This document shows, piece by piece, positions 12,110 through 22,361 of a DNA stretch of 64,000 nt. Position numbers and translations under genes: made by a program. The notes under the pieces are model-generated. The model was not told the origin of the DNA, made no database searches, and worked only from the letters and a program-made list of their open reading frames with translations. Source of the DNA: Kalaharituber pfeilii. Lineage: Eukaryota; Ascomycota; Pezizomycetes; Pezizales; Pezizaceae. The first letter of the stretch is position 1, and each line of letters starts with the position of its first letter. Where the stretch lies: assembly GCA_015179045.1 (NCBI GenBank), contig WHUZ01000015.1, forward strand, positions 1,054,001 through 1,118,000. Direction: 5' to 3'.

Positions 12110-13830
12110 TAGATAATGCCCTCGGCGGCTCGCCGCTCGCAACCCCTGGGCCCAGATATGCCTCTCAAACCAGCTCGCTGCTCACAATCCCCGCCCCCAG
12201 ATATACCCTCAGGCCCGAATATACTCTCCAAACCAGTTCACCACCGCTCTCAACACTCTAAGTCAAAGTCAAATTCAGCTGCTGAAGTACTGGCAGTTGT
12301 GTGGGCGGCCGGTGGAGCGCACGAAAATGCGAAAAATGCGCATATGCGATGCAAGCGATATGTGAGCCGACGCTAGCAGGCGGCATCGCAATTGCATAAA
12401 TGAGTACTATATGAGCTACGCAGAGGACTAGCGAGCATCTCTAGTCAAGTGTCTTTTTGGCCTAGAGGACAGTAACTTTCTGCGTTTACCACCTCCATTA
12501 CAAACTCGAGGTTGGAAAAAACTATCTGGACGAGTCCTGGATCAACATTATCTTATTGCTCGACAGTTGGAGGGTCAGAAAAATGTGAATGATTATCATA
12601 TTGACCTTGATTCAGACTCTAATAACTCTCCTGAGTCTTCTGTAGATGGTCCGAACCAAAGTACTCGGCTTACTACTAATATACTAGAAGTTAAAGGTGG
12701 GGGGGTCAACTACTGGTGGGAAAGGAGGAAAATGGCAGGCTAGAGGGCAAGGGAGTGGTAAAAGTGGACGAACTAGGGCTGCAAAAGATACAGATAATAA
12801 GATAGTAGTAAACTCAGTAGCTGTTAGGGCTAAGGTAAGACTTACTCGACTAGGGGAACACTTACCCTGAACTGTTCGTAAGACCAATGCTGTTAGAGCG
12901 GACTGATCACCCGTGAGGCTTGGCAGAAGGTTCTTTGTCCTTCGAATAGGGAAGTGCTAAGGAAGTGTGTGTCATTGTTTTATGGTCTTCGGACTTGTAA
13001 GGCACTCGGTGTATGAAGCTAATATGCGCACATGCATTAGTACATATTATTATCTTGCGTCTGTACTATTTTTGCATGTTTCTGTTACGTTTACCTGTTA
13101 CTACAGGTATTGGCATTGAGAAGGAACTGCCGTTTCTTTATTTGCTTGACTAGTCATATATGATGCGCTCAGTCTATTTAAGCGCAGGCGATAGCACAGT
13201 TGAAAGAATAAAGACACAAGCGGTGTTCTAAGTTCTCTATAACTCTGAAACCTATCGTTTCCTTATTACGCCCGTGAACCGCTCCGCTCCGCTGCGCGCT
13301 CCACGCCGAACAGCTGCCCTTCCGGCCCGCCGTATATACACCTCCGTAGCCACTCCGGCCCGCAGCATATACACCTCCGTAGCCATTCCGGCCCGCCGTA
13401 TACACAACTCCGTAGCCGTAACATCCAGTACCAGCGCCCACCGGAGCCTAGCCCCTCACGCCCGTAACAGTAGCATTATTTGAAGCTACTGACTCTCAGC
13501 CACCACCACCCCCTCCTTCTACACTTAAGAAGTAATTCAGCAAATGCAGCAGCTGCAGCAGCTAGTTTCAGGTCTTGCGAATAGAGCTGTAAGTTATTCT
13601 AGCCTATATTGCATATGCTACCATATACTATAGCCATTAATGACTAACTATTACTATAGGAAAGATAGATATAGACCTATTGATAGATAATACGCAGAAG
13701 GTTGAGGAGGGGGGTGGTAATTTAACATTATTAATGCATATATTGATGTAGCAAGTGAACCATTGTTGACAGAATTGATACAATATGCTAGAATTGTAGT
13801 ATCAGCTATGCTATACATATAACTGTTTAC
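12110..13830 (+). repeat. Unclassified dispersed repeat, longer copy, split by a solo LTR
   Basis: Before the LTR (12110-12821) and after it (13470-13830) the sequence forms one element, since the LTR target GTAGC is duplicated. A frame from 12116 encodes a basic Pro/Ser-rich N-terminus ending AKNAHMRCKRYVSRR. Further on, fragments such as LRLPPPLQTRGWKK and an Asp/Ser-rich stretch appear in shifted frames. Part of it (12300-12500) recurs inverted at about 52030-52240, where the homologous frame reads KKCEKCNAQMC, a possible metal-binding cluster. Frameshifts and stops show it is dead. The superfamily is not identified. Confidence 0.6.
12822..13469 (+). mobile_element. Solo LTR, copy 2 (648 bp)
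   Basis: The element begins TGTTAGGGC and ends CCCGTAACA and is flanked by a perfect 5-bp duplication, GTAGC (12817-12821 and 13470-13474). It aligns along its whole length with the LTR at 3187-3790. The 3' minisatellite (CACCTCCGTAGCC-type units, about 13319-13420) has three units here against two in copy 1. This accounts for part of the length difference. No internal domain is attached. Confidence 0.9.
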
Positions 13831-14575
13831 TGTAAGCTGCTAGCATGTCTGTTGCACGAGATATAGCCAAATGTAGTATCTCCAGCAGGCGTGCCAAGAA
13901 ACGTCGTATCCCGGTTCCGGCACATCTGGGGATTGCTGGGAATGAGAGAGCAGACAAAGAGGCCAAGAGGGCAGTAGTAGAACCGGGGTGGAGGATGCAG
14001 GGGGTACCCGGCCAACTTACGGTCGCAGAAGTTAGGGCACGAGATAGAGCGGAGTTTGCGAAGGACTTGGGGGCAAAGGCATGGGGTCTAGGGCTGCGGC
14101 ACTGGACCACCAAGGGAGTGAGAGCATTCATGGAGATCTCTCGCAAGAGGGTAGCGTGCCCTCTCTGTGGGAAAGACAAGCCGGCAATGAGAGACCATAT
14201 CATGCGGAAATGCCGGAAGCTCAAGAGGGAGAGGCTAGAGGAAGGCCTCTATGGGACGCGCAAGAATGGGCGGGTGGTACCCACAGGTTTTGATATCTGG
14301 CTCGGGAAAGAGGAGTGGTTTAGGACGCAGAATTTCTGCATGAGGGCAGCACAGCGAATTCGACCTGCCAACTTTGGGAAGTGGGGCCAAGGGTAGGAGG
14401 GTGGAAGGAGGCGATGGAAGGATTGCTGGTGGAATTCATTTCTTTCCTTGCTTTTGCTTTTTTGCTTTTCTTTCCTAGAGGGGGCAACCCCGTTTCCTAT
14501 GTAAAGTCTTATACTGCGTATAGTCCCGGAAAATGTGCGATAGCCAGGCACCGTCGGGGACGTTAAATGATAATT
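13830..14575 (+). mobile_element. 5'-truncated LINE: RNase H and C-terminal zinc knuckle of ORF2
   Basis: The frame 13845-14396 (183 codons) begins inside an RNase H domain: IPVPAHLGIAGNERADKEAKRA carries the conserved His and the RAD aspartate seen in Tad/I-clade LINEs. It continues to a cysteine/histidine knuckle, CPLCGKDKPAMRDHIMRKC, typical of the C-terminus of such polyproteins. About 180 bp of 3' UTR follow, ending GATAGCCAGGCACCG...TTAAATGATAAT. That end resembles, but is distinct from, the CGAGTAATGATAT end of the LINE at 6345. Endonuclease and reverse transcriptase are missing. The frame is fully open, so insertion or loss of constraint is comparatively recent. I could not find a convincing target duplication. 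Confidence 0.8.
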
Positions 14576-15074
14576 CAACAAGCTAGATCGTATCCCGATA
14601 TAAAACGGTAGTATGATAATGGTGGCTTGTCCGACAGCGCGAGATTGATGCAGTACATTGAGCTGTCTCTAAATCCTATGCAGCTCTCACTCATGTTCTC
14701 GGCAGCTGTACTAAGCAAACCTCCAACTCCCATCAGTTACCTCAGCGCTTGTCCTGTAATATAGCTAACTATCCGGACTCTCATCCGATTGCCTAACTGA
14801 TCCCAGCTTCGTACAGATTACCTAATTATCAATTTTCATTCAAGTTGTCAGTGCTACTCCGTGAATCCAGTATTAAGAGATTGAATTATGTGAATATTAA
14901 TCAATTGGGATTCTCACACCGTTGATCCATGCAATATTGCTAATATCCAGTATCACCCACAGCTCAAAATTTGGGGCGGACCAATTGATCCAGTATCTGA
15001 GGTTGAGTAGTAATAGAGGATCCAGTAAAGAGGTTTGTAACCCTGCCATGACCACGTGCTACAAGCGGGGTTAT

Positions 15075-15110
<36 letters not shown>

Positions 15111-16850
15111 GTTGTATATTCTATACGTCACGTCTACAACCATGGATATTGACCAATAACCGGGTCATGATATGGAATCTCAAGGTGCCGCAATTTACAG
15201 AATGTACGAACTTGGACCTTGGGACCTCAATATTGCTGCCTCGCATAGTGACTGAATCCTTACTAATATTGATTAGGTCACCAGATTGATCATTATCACC
15301 ATCCACCTCTCCTCAGAACTCGCTACTTGAATCATTGACGATATCATTTCGTATTTCAGGTGAACAAAGGCATGTACAAGAGGCATACTAAGGTAAGAAT
15401 GCATAGGAGAGTGCTCTAATGTCTAAAGTACGCATAGGTTACAATGAAATGAGCCCCGAATCGCAAGTAACTGCCTGATTGGCAAGAGTACGCCAACTTA
15501 AAGTACCACTTCTAGTAATCTTTTATTATCGCAACTGTAAGAGGCTGCGAATATGTTTGCCCACATCATTCATGCCATTTAATTTGCTCTCGTGCCTTGG
15601 ACACAGCTTAATTAGTAATCATTTGGTCGCTGTGTAAGAAATTGCCCTCTGGGAACGAGAACACATTCAGTAGCGATTACCCGAGAATAATAGTCTGAGC
15701 ACGATAACAGCGATTACCAAGCCCGGCAATACCCTGGTAGGCAGGATGGAGCTTGGCTTTGATGCCCTGTTGCATGCATATGATATTAGTGCCTTCCCCT
15801 AAGGATGTATGTAAAATTCAAACCAAATTCCACCAGGGTACATCTCCACCGCAAGCAGGGGGCAATTTCTCTAAGCACTTGGACATGAGTAAATAATAAA
15901 TCTAGAAAACCTTTTGTTATGCTGACATTTACACCTTAAATGCAGAAATTATGAGCCAGTGAACAAGTTGTCAGTCTCACTACAGAAGACAGCATGAGCT
16001 CTCAAGCTCCAAGAGAGAGCACTGGGTCTTAGGAAACAGCAGTCAAGTTCTGCAGGCACTAGGTAGCAGTCAGGTATCAATGTATCTAAAAAGCGAAAGA
16101 GTATTGGAGGCTGAACTCTTGGAGTGAAAATTTTTCGCTGGAGGATAAGAATGCATTACTGGATAGTATATATGCAAGCAGGAATAAGTGTAAATGATGC
16201 AAATGCAAATTTAAATATCCTCTATATGGTATAGTTATTATAAACTATGCTACTTCAGCAGTAGTGTACTCTAACTACCTGCTTTTGTGATTTATTGTTT
16301 ATTGTTTATTCAAGTGAGTATCTTGAAAGGGTGGGGGTACCCCTCTTTCGAAAAAAAAAGTGTTATGAATACTACAGTGTGGCACCTTGCTACATATACC
16401 GGACGACCAAAATCCAACACTTTCTGTGCGGTTTAACCTAGCGTCTGGTATAACAAATTTTGCAGGGGCACCTGCCAGAGGGGTAAAGACCTTAGTAAGC
16501 CAATTGAGAGATACAATATACCTGGAGACTGGTATTCCAGCGGGGCATTCTCTTCTCAATCTCCCAAGATATTACAGAACTTTGAACATTGGATTCAAGA
16601 TATTGAGAATACTTCAATAATACCACTATAATACACAGAAGCTACAAAAGAAGTTTCATGGTTGAGGCCTTTGTCTGGTTCAGCTAGTTAGTTTGTATGT
16701 AATTTGAGTATAAAAGTCTATGGTTTTGTTCTGGTTACGAGACTAGGTTTTGTTGTCCAGTCTGGTTTAACTGGGTGTCCAGTATAGCTAATTTCAAAAC
16801 CATCAAGGGTCGCAAGGTGAAACTGTATTTCCAATCAACGCTGACCAATC
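14576..16850. other. Intergenic repeat-derived stretch, no gene recognised
   Basis: Contents are a poly(A) run at about 15080-15108, TTTATTG repeats near 16288, and short frames without motifs (for example 16387-16620). CTCTGGGAACGAGAACA at 15647-15664 matches the micro-insertion core but no 9-bp duplication flanks it. Confidence 0.4.
16722..16754. repeat. Micro-insertion (15 bp) with 9-bp direct repeats
   Basis: GGTTTTGTT at 16722-16730 and 16746-16754 encloses exactly CTGGTTACGAGACTA. The same 15 bp recurs at 48724-48738 with a different 9-bp flank. Eight bases beyond lies a second candidate: near-identical 9-mers at 16753-16761 and 16775-16783 (ending TGTCCAGT) enclose CTGGTTTAACTGG. Confidence 0.75.
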
Positions 16851-16859
16851 CACTTAATT

Positions 16860-17485
16860 TACGTTCGGCGTTAGACATATGATCATCAAAAGAGTGGGGT
16901 ATTGCAGGTAGTCACTATATTAGGTTCTCGCCATCACTAGCAACATCAATTGCAAGGATGAGGCATTCTGCTCACAAATTGGCAATGGAAACAGGGAGAT
17001 GGAAGAAGATTCGAAGAGAAGATAGGCTTTGCTTATGTGCAGGAGGAGTACAAACTGAGTGGCACGTGGTGGTGGGATGCCCGTTTTTCCCAGATCTTCG
17101 AGATTCCTTCTGGGAAGAACTATGTGTTAAGTGGAGGACATGGATCCAAATATCTAATCTAGTGCTACTGTATTCAATGCAGCACTAGGTCCATGATAAA
17201 ATTGGAAAAGAGGCAGCTGGTAAATTCATCTATAGTATTATGAAAAAGGTGGATGAATAGTGGAATGTACAACTCATGGAGGATAGAGTGGGATAATCTA
17301 TAGTCTCTCTGTTTTTGTGCTTGTATTTTGTCTTTGGTTTCTGGTTTTCTTCTCTTGTTCTCTTTCTATCACTTGTAATAGATACATGGGCAAAGTCAAT
17401 AGGCTTAATTGCTAATAGTCTAGGCACGAGAACACCCCCCCCCCCCCGTCCCCCCCCCACCAAGGGGAAAAAAAAAAAAAGGTTA
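16860..17485 (+). mobile_element. 5'-truncated, decayed LINE: ORF2 C-terminus and 3' end
   Basis: A frame from about 16890 to 17188 reads RMRHSAHKLAMETGRW, then LCLCAGGVQTEWHVVVGC. This is the basic helix plus Cys/His cluster found after the reverse transcriptase of several LINE clades. One TGA interrupts it upstream (near 16882). A 3' region of about 290 bp follows, with C-rich and A-rich runs at 17434-17479 that probably mark the 3' end. AGTCTAGGCACGAGAACA at 17417-17434, just before the C-run, matches the micro-insertion core. The family differs from the LINE at 13830. Confidence 0.65.
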
Positions 17486-17499
17486 CGGCAGGCTTGAGA

Positions 17500-17678
17500 C
17501 TACAGGTGAACCTGGCGATAATGAAGGCCAAGAATCTGACCGATTTTCTTCACTATAACCAGTCTTCACTATAGCGAGGGCACTTTCTTTACCTGTGTAG
17601 ACAAAGAAGCTCACCCATCACTTCACTATAGCCAGGCTTTCACTAAAAAGAGCTTCATTATAGCCAGGGTCACCTGTA
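17500..17678. mobile_element. 175-bp MITE, Tigger/pogo-like, TA target duplication
   Basis: The element (17502-17676) begins CAGGTGAACCTGGCGATAATG and ends with its near-perfect inverse, CATTATAGCCAGGGTCACCTG. It is bounded by TA on each side (17500-17501 and 17677-17678). Internally CTTCACTATAGC-type units repeat in near-tandem. A CAG-G start, a TA target and TTCACTATAGCGAGG-like sequence are typical of pogo/Tigger termini. It has no coding capacity and would need a transposase in trans. Confidence 0.8.
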
Positions 17679-17679
17679 G

Positions 17680-19160
17680 TCCTGAGGCTCTTTATAAGCT
17701 TGTTGCTGAACCAGGTATGCCGGTTCCTCGGGGACTAGGAAAAAGTCGCTGCCTGTGGTTAAATTAAGTTTCCGAAGCCCTATGCTATCATATCGATCTC
17801 GAATGGCAGTGAATACTTATGATGCCTAAGTGTTCGAAGCGCCCACGAATCCGCCAGCCCTAGGCGTTACCCTGGGCGCGAGGTCAGGGGCTACGGTACT
17901 GTTCATATACAGTAACTGCGAAAGTTTGTTTCCAGACTTGAGAATAGTTGAAAATCCAGACACAAACAATACATAATCGAGTAAGTACCCCAGTGGGCAT
18001 TATCTCTTTCGACCATGACCAGGAATATAGCTAGAGCAATGAAAGTAGGCCATGTAGATGAGGGCAATTGGAGACACTGTAGGCTACATTTGGGGAAGAT
18101 CTATGGGGTATTGATTACACAGTCAAATCAATGCAACTTATAAATGCTCGATTTGGTTACTTCTTACTCCAGAGTTGGTCACGGGACTTGAACCGACACA
18201 GTTGGGGAGATCAATAGCACTAATCTGCAGAGGTTCAACTCTCTCGGTGCAGGTTTCATTATTGCTGTTAGGTTGCTTGTGCCACAGTTAGTCTGGTAGT
18301 ATACTACCGTTCGATATGCTGTATTTCTAATCAGGATGCCTTGTAATGTAACCTTACAGTTTGTATATTCAACTATTTGAAATACTGATCTGACAAGGAT
18401 TGTACTGGCTGCAGCCAGGGTGCAGATGCCTACTTCAAGCGCAAGACATACCAATTATGGGTGGTGGACCGAGTACTATAAACAATTGCTGCTGCATACC
18501 AGAGACATATCAGCATCTCCCCACGGCCAGCGAGCAAGGACTTTAGACGCCTTTATCGACTTCAGAATAGTTCTACTCTACGACTGGAGGGCCAGCGACT
18601 GAGGGACGTTTAGAGAGTTAGCATTCCTGGGCAGTTGAGCGGGGTTGCGGTTCTGTACAGAGGTATGGCAACGGACCCTAGCTAATTTTGGGCTTTTGGC
18701 ACTAAGCGTTGGGATGGGGGTTGTTAACAAAGGTTCCAGTTGATTCTTCGGTCGTTTTCATCTTCAGCTGTCTATGATAACCTACGAATGCGATGTTTCA
18801 ATGATTGGGATGTGTTACAGGTTATTGCTATGTACGATGTTTCGTCGATCTCATCAGATGTTTGGCGGGGGTGCCTTGCGACTCGGCGAGCTTGCATACA
18901 GCCTGGATGTGCTCGGCGCAAGATCCATGTGCGATTGGCCAATCCCTGGCGATCTACGTAGCGCAAGGCTTGTTAGGCGGGCTTACAAGCTAGAGCAGAT
19001 GCGCATACCGCCCCACCCGTCGGTGTCTGGACTGGCTGTCAGCAGCAACCACGGACCCCAATCTTCGCATCGCTGCTCCTCAATTCATGCGGAAGTACAC
19101 AAAGGCACGAACTTCGATGCCGGGGCTAGAGATACCACTAGGCCAGCGTCCCCTACCGCG
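17680..19160. other. Intergenic stretch upstream of the GST gene
   Basis: I see no gene. A perfect 14-bp palindrome, GGTAGTATACTACC, lies at 18295-18308. Composition becomes less AT-rich toward 19000. The last few hundred bases are the likely promoter of the glutathione transferase. Confidence 0.4.
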
Positions 19161-19169
19161 GTAAAAAGA

Positions 19170-19176
19170 TATATAA
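19170..19176 (+). promoter_or_regulatory. TATA box of the GST gene
   Basis: TATATAA lies about 125 bp upstream of the GST start codon, in a pyrimidine- and CA-rich leader. Distance and sequence suit a TATA element; the actual start site cannot be seen. Confidence 0.5.
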
Positions 19177-19299
19177 GGCCATCGAACTGCTCTCTACATC
19201 ACCCAGACCTCACCAGCGAATACAAACAGCAGCATCTTCCACAGTACATACCAAACACGCAAACCAAGTCATCCTTTCCAGCAAACCAAATCATTCAAC

Positions 19300-20131
19300 A
19301 TGCCCGCTGATCACGGAAAGCACTTCACTCTCTATACCTGCGTAGGGCCCAACCCATGGAAGGTTACTATGCTGCTCCATGAGCTGGGCTTCGGCGACGA
19401 TTTCCATCCCATTAACCTCAGCCTCAAGACTGGTGAGACCCATCAGTCTCCACACGTCGACCTCAACCCCAATGGCCGCGTACCAACCCTTATTGACCAC
19501 AAAAGAACAACGACTTCGTGATTTGGGAGAGCGGCGCTATCCTCCAGTACCTTGTTGAGAAATACGATACTGAGCACAAAGTCAGCTTCGAAATCTTCGA
19601 GGACAAGATGATTGCAAACCAATACTTGCACTGGCAGATGAGTGGTAAGTGGCGTCGTCTTTACCAACCGGCTGCACTAGTATGTTGAGCTAACAGTTGG
19701 TGTGCGTTCTGTAGGTCAGGGACCATACTACGGCCAGACAGGCTGGTTCATGTTCTATCACCCTGAGAAGAATGTATGATTACAACTGTTTTCCTGCATG
19801 GCCTTTTTAAACAACCATCTGCTAACCCGCAACCTAGCTTGAATCCGCGATTAAACGTTACAGCGACCAAATTGATCGTTTCCTTAGTGTCCTTGATAAG
19901 ATTCTCGAGGGCAAGACCTGGCTTGTCAAAGACAAGTTCTCGTATGTCGACTTGTCCTTCGTCCCATGGAACAATCTTATCGACTGGTTTGTTGACGAGG
20001 GCCGTGTGGAGTTGAAGGGATGGAGGGAGAAGTACTCAAATGTTGGTAGGTGGGATGCGGCAATCAAGGCCAGGCCGGCTATCAAGAAGGCATGCGAGCA
20101 GAAGGCGCAGATTCTGGCATCAAATAATTAA
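19300..20131 (+). CDS. Ure2-type glutathione S-transferase (one frame break)
   Basis: Three exons: 19300-19644, 19715-19773, 19838-20131; introns of 70 and 64 nt with GTAAGT/GTATGA donors and CTAAC branch points. The N-terminal thioredoxin-like fold has GPNPWKVTMLLHELG, NPNGRVPTLIDHK and WESGAILQYLVEKYD. The C-terminal helical domain has GQGPYYGQTGWF and KDKFSYVDLSFVPW, all typical of Ure2p-class GSTs. Such enzymes conjugate or reduce glutathione-linked electrophiles and peroxides in the cytosol. In exon 1 the frame breaks at AAAA (19501-19504). One extra A gives DHKKNNDFVIWES and a 232-residue protein with all splice phases matching; losing two As would also work. I think a consensus error or a very recent mutation is more likely than an old pseudogene, since the rest is fully conserved. 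Confidence 0.8.
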
Positions 20132-20587
20132 GTGAATTGTATACTACTGAGCGGAAGGATACCCACTGGATGATGGTATATCTCGGATGCCTGGATGGAT
20201 ATGGATAAAAAAAGGTCCGGTTTGTGTTGCTGATACCATAGAACTTTGTCAATTGGTTATATGAATGGGAAAATGTGTTGTTAGCATTGCACTGATCATG
20301 CTGCATCACTCTGCGAAATGAAATAGCGACTTCTAGTAGAGCCCTTGTGCCACTCGTGTATACTATAACGTAGTTTCAATCATGTCACGCCCTACTTTAT
20401 TATTCGGTCGATTTTGCCTCTCATCCCTGCTCCCCTTTTCCTACCAGTGCAATGTATGACGCAGGCGACATTGCGCTTGGGACCGGCCTACTGCCTGATC
20501 GCGTTGGCTCCTGCCCGCGAGCTAGATTCACACGTTCCACGCCTGCCGTTCTAGGCATGTAGAAACCCTGAACGTGGGATTAGCGTT

Positions 20588-21275
20588 ACGTACAGTACCT
20601 TAGACAAATGTGTACGCCACACCCTCACTATGCACACCCTCACTATGCAATAATAGGAAAAGCGCATATGCGCTGCATTGACCTCATATATGCAACAGGG
20701 AGAGACATATGTAAGTAAGCTGTCAGAAGTAACACATCCGACCGTGATTCGGCGCGCTTCCGGACTTGAAACGGCAGCTTCCTGTAAGGCCAACCGTTCA
20801 TAGAATACGTTCACATTGCGCTTGTCGCTGGGGGAACCATAGTAAAACAACTCCCGGACCTCATTTAGCCAATTTCTGAAATGGTTGTAGTTGACGCTCT
20901 ATGGGGGGCACCAAAGATTCTACAGGTGCAAAATTGATAATGTGCTTTCGGCAAACGCGCATATATGCTTCGGAGTGTATTTAGGATATCTGGAAGATCT
21001 CACGATGATTGGGTACATATGGAGCAAGTGGCGAGCTAATATCAACTGGTATATTTTCCCTTTGAAGTCGAATTTTGATATACAAATCTCTATATAATGC
21101 TAAAGATATGAGGAGTGTCAAGAAAGTTCTAGAATATGACTGCTTACACAGGAGAATATATACTGAACAGTTCATGGGTATAGGCAATGATAGGAAGTAG
21201 TAATCGACGGAGAAATTTATATATTTACCCAATTAGGAAATACGTTATTTAGCTCACTATGTACGAGTGTTAGGG
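20588..21275 (+). mobile_element. Foldback-element arm, third copy, next to a Tc1-like terminus
   Basis: 20700-21270 aligns with the left foldback arm at 2003-2570: shared landmarks are CTTCCTGTAAGGCCAA, GATGATTGG-GTACATATGGA and CAATTAGG. Immediately to its left (20588-20700) is the outer sequence of the Tc1-like element at 7990-8065 (CAGTACC...AGGAAAAGCGCATATGC). It includes a tandem duplication of CACCCTCACTATGCA at 20620-20649. So two element types are joined here. No intact frame. Confidence 0.65.
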
Positions 21276-22306
21276 CTCTCACTTCAGCAATATAATCTCG
21301 CTTACATACATACCTGGTACTATGTAGGTATCTAAGTAGCTGAGCTATGGGCAAGCTTGTTCTAACTGGAAGCGTAAGAGTGTCAGTACTACGTAGACAT
21401 TGATCAGAACGTTGTGGCCTAGATGCATGCTATATAAGTTTGTCTGATCGATACTTTGATTATCCTGCCCACTGGCGGACCGGGGCGGGTCTGGGTAGGG
21501 AAGGATAGCCGTAAGTATGTACGCACATAGGTAGATGCCCAAAGTCCAGTGATGCTGCTCCATAGAGGGATTTGTAGGGGTATACTTATAAAAGTCAAGC
21601 CTGATCAGCTTGGGAAGAGATGCCGATACATCTCCAAGCTGCCACCTAGCCACCCAGCCACCCAGCAACGAGCTGGATATAGTCTTACTTACAAAAGGTA
21701 TAGGTATCGGTAGGTACGAAGTACTCAACTGTGATAAAGGGGACAGCGGCTTGGCAAGTTTGAGAATACTGTATATACCTATTGTTTTTCATGCTAGTTG
21801 TTGCATGCGCAGACTTGCTCGTCGCCCAAATTGTACTGATGCATTACCTGCCGGCTTGACATGTTTCTTCTTATGTTTTGAGAGCATTCTTCTTACAAGG
21901 ACTCCATTCAATTGCATACTGAAGTACATACTTAGTTGGGCAATTGTCAAACATATCATTATCACGTGACCTCTCCCTTTCTCAGACTTACCAAAACTCC
22001 ATAGCAGAAATGTCCGTGCGTGTAACTGTTGCAAGTTCCTGCACAACATATGAATATAACAACTGATGAAACCCATCGTATTGAAATCCATAGCTTGTTG
22101 GGGCTCTGAAGCTAGCAGAGGTGAAGCATGACGCTGGATAGCGATCTTGCTTGCGCTGTTAATACCACATGTACCACGCCGAACGTTCTTGAAGCACCCT
22201 TTCGTAAATAATAGGAGCCTGATGCCTCTGTTTGTATTTCATCTCAGCACCGAGCTCTTTTTAGATTCCATGGTGCCATTATTCCTTTGCATGTACCATA
22301 TACTCG

Positions 22307-22340
<34 letters not shown>

Positions 22341-22361
22341 CAGAAAAACGAAAAACTCATG
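21276..22361. other. Intergenic stretch downstream of the amidohydrolase gene
   Basis: No gene recognised. It includes short AT-rich frames and a poly(A) tract at about 22306-22339. Relative to the amidohydrolase this is the 3' flank. I see no target duplication around the poly(A). Confidence 0.4.

Noticed and set aside
15080..15108. Other long poly(A) runs (also 22306, 35669, 44440, 63817) as LINE tails
   Set aside because: No convincing target duplication and no family hairpin next to them.
15647..15664. Further micro-insertions at 15647, 7731 and 17417
   Set aside because: The core motif is present but no matching 9-mers flank it, so they are not counted as members with target duplications.
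18165..18260. tRNA gene on the minus strand
   Set aside because: A perfect B-box-like GGTTCAAGTCC is present, but I find no acceptor stem and the T-stem does not pair well.
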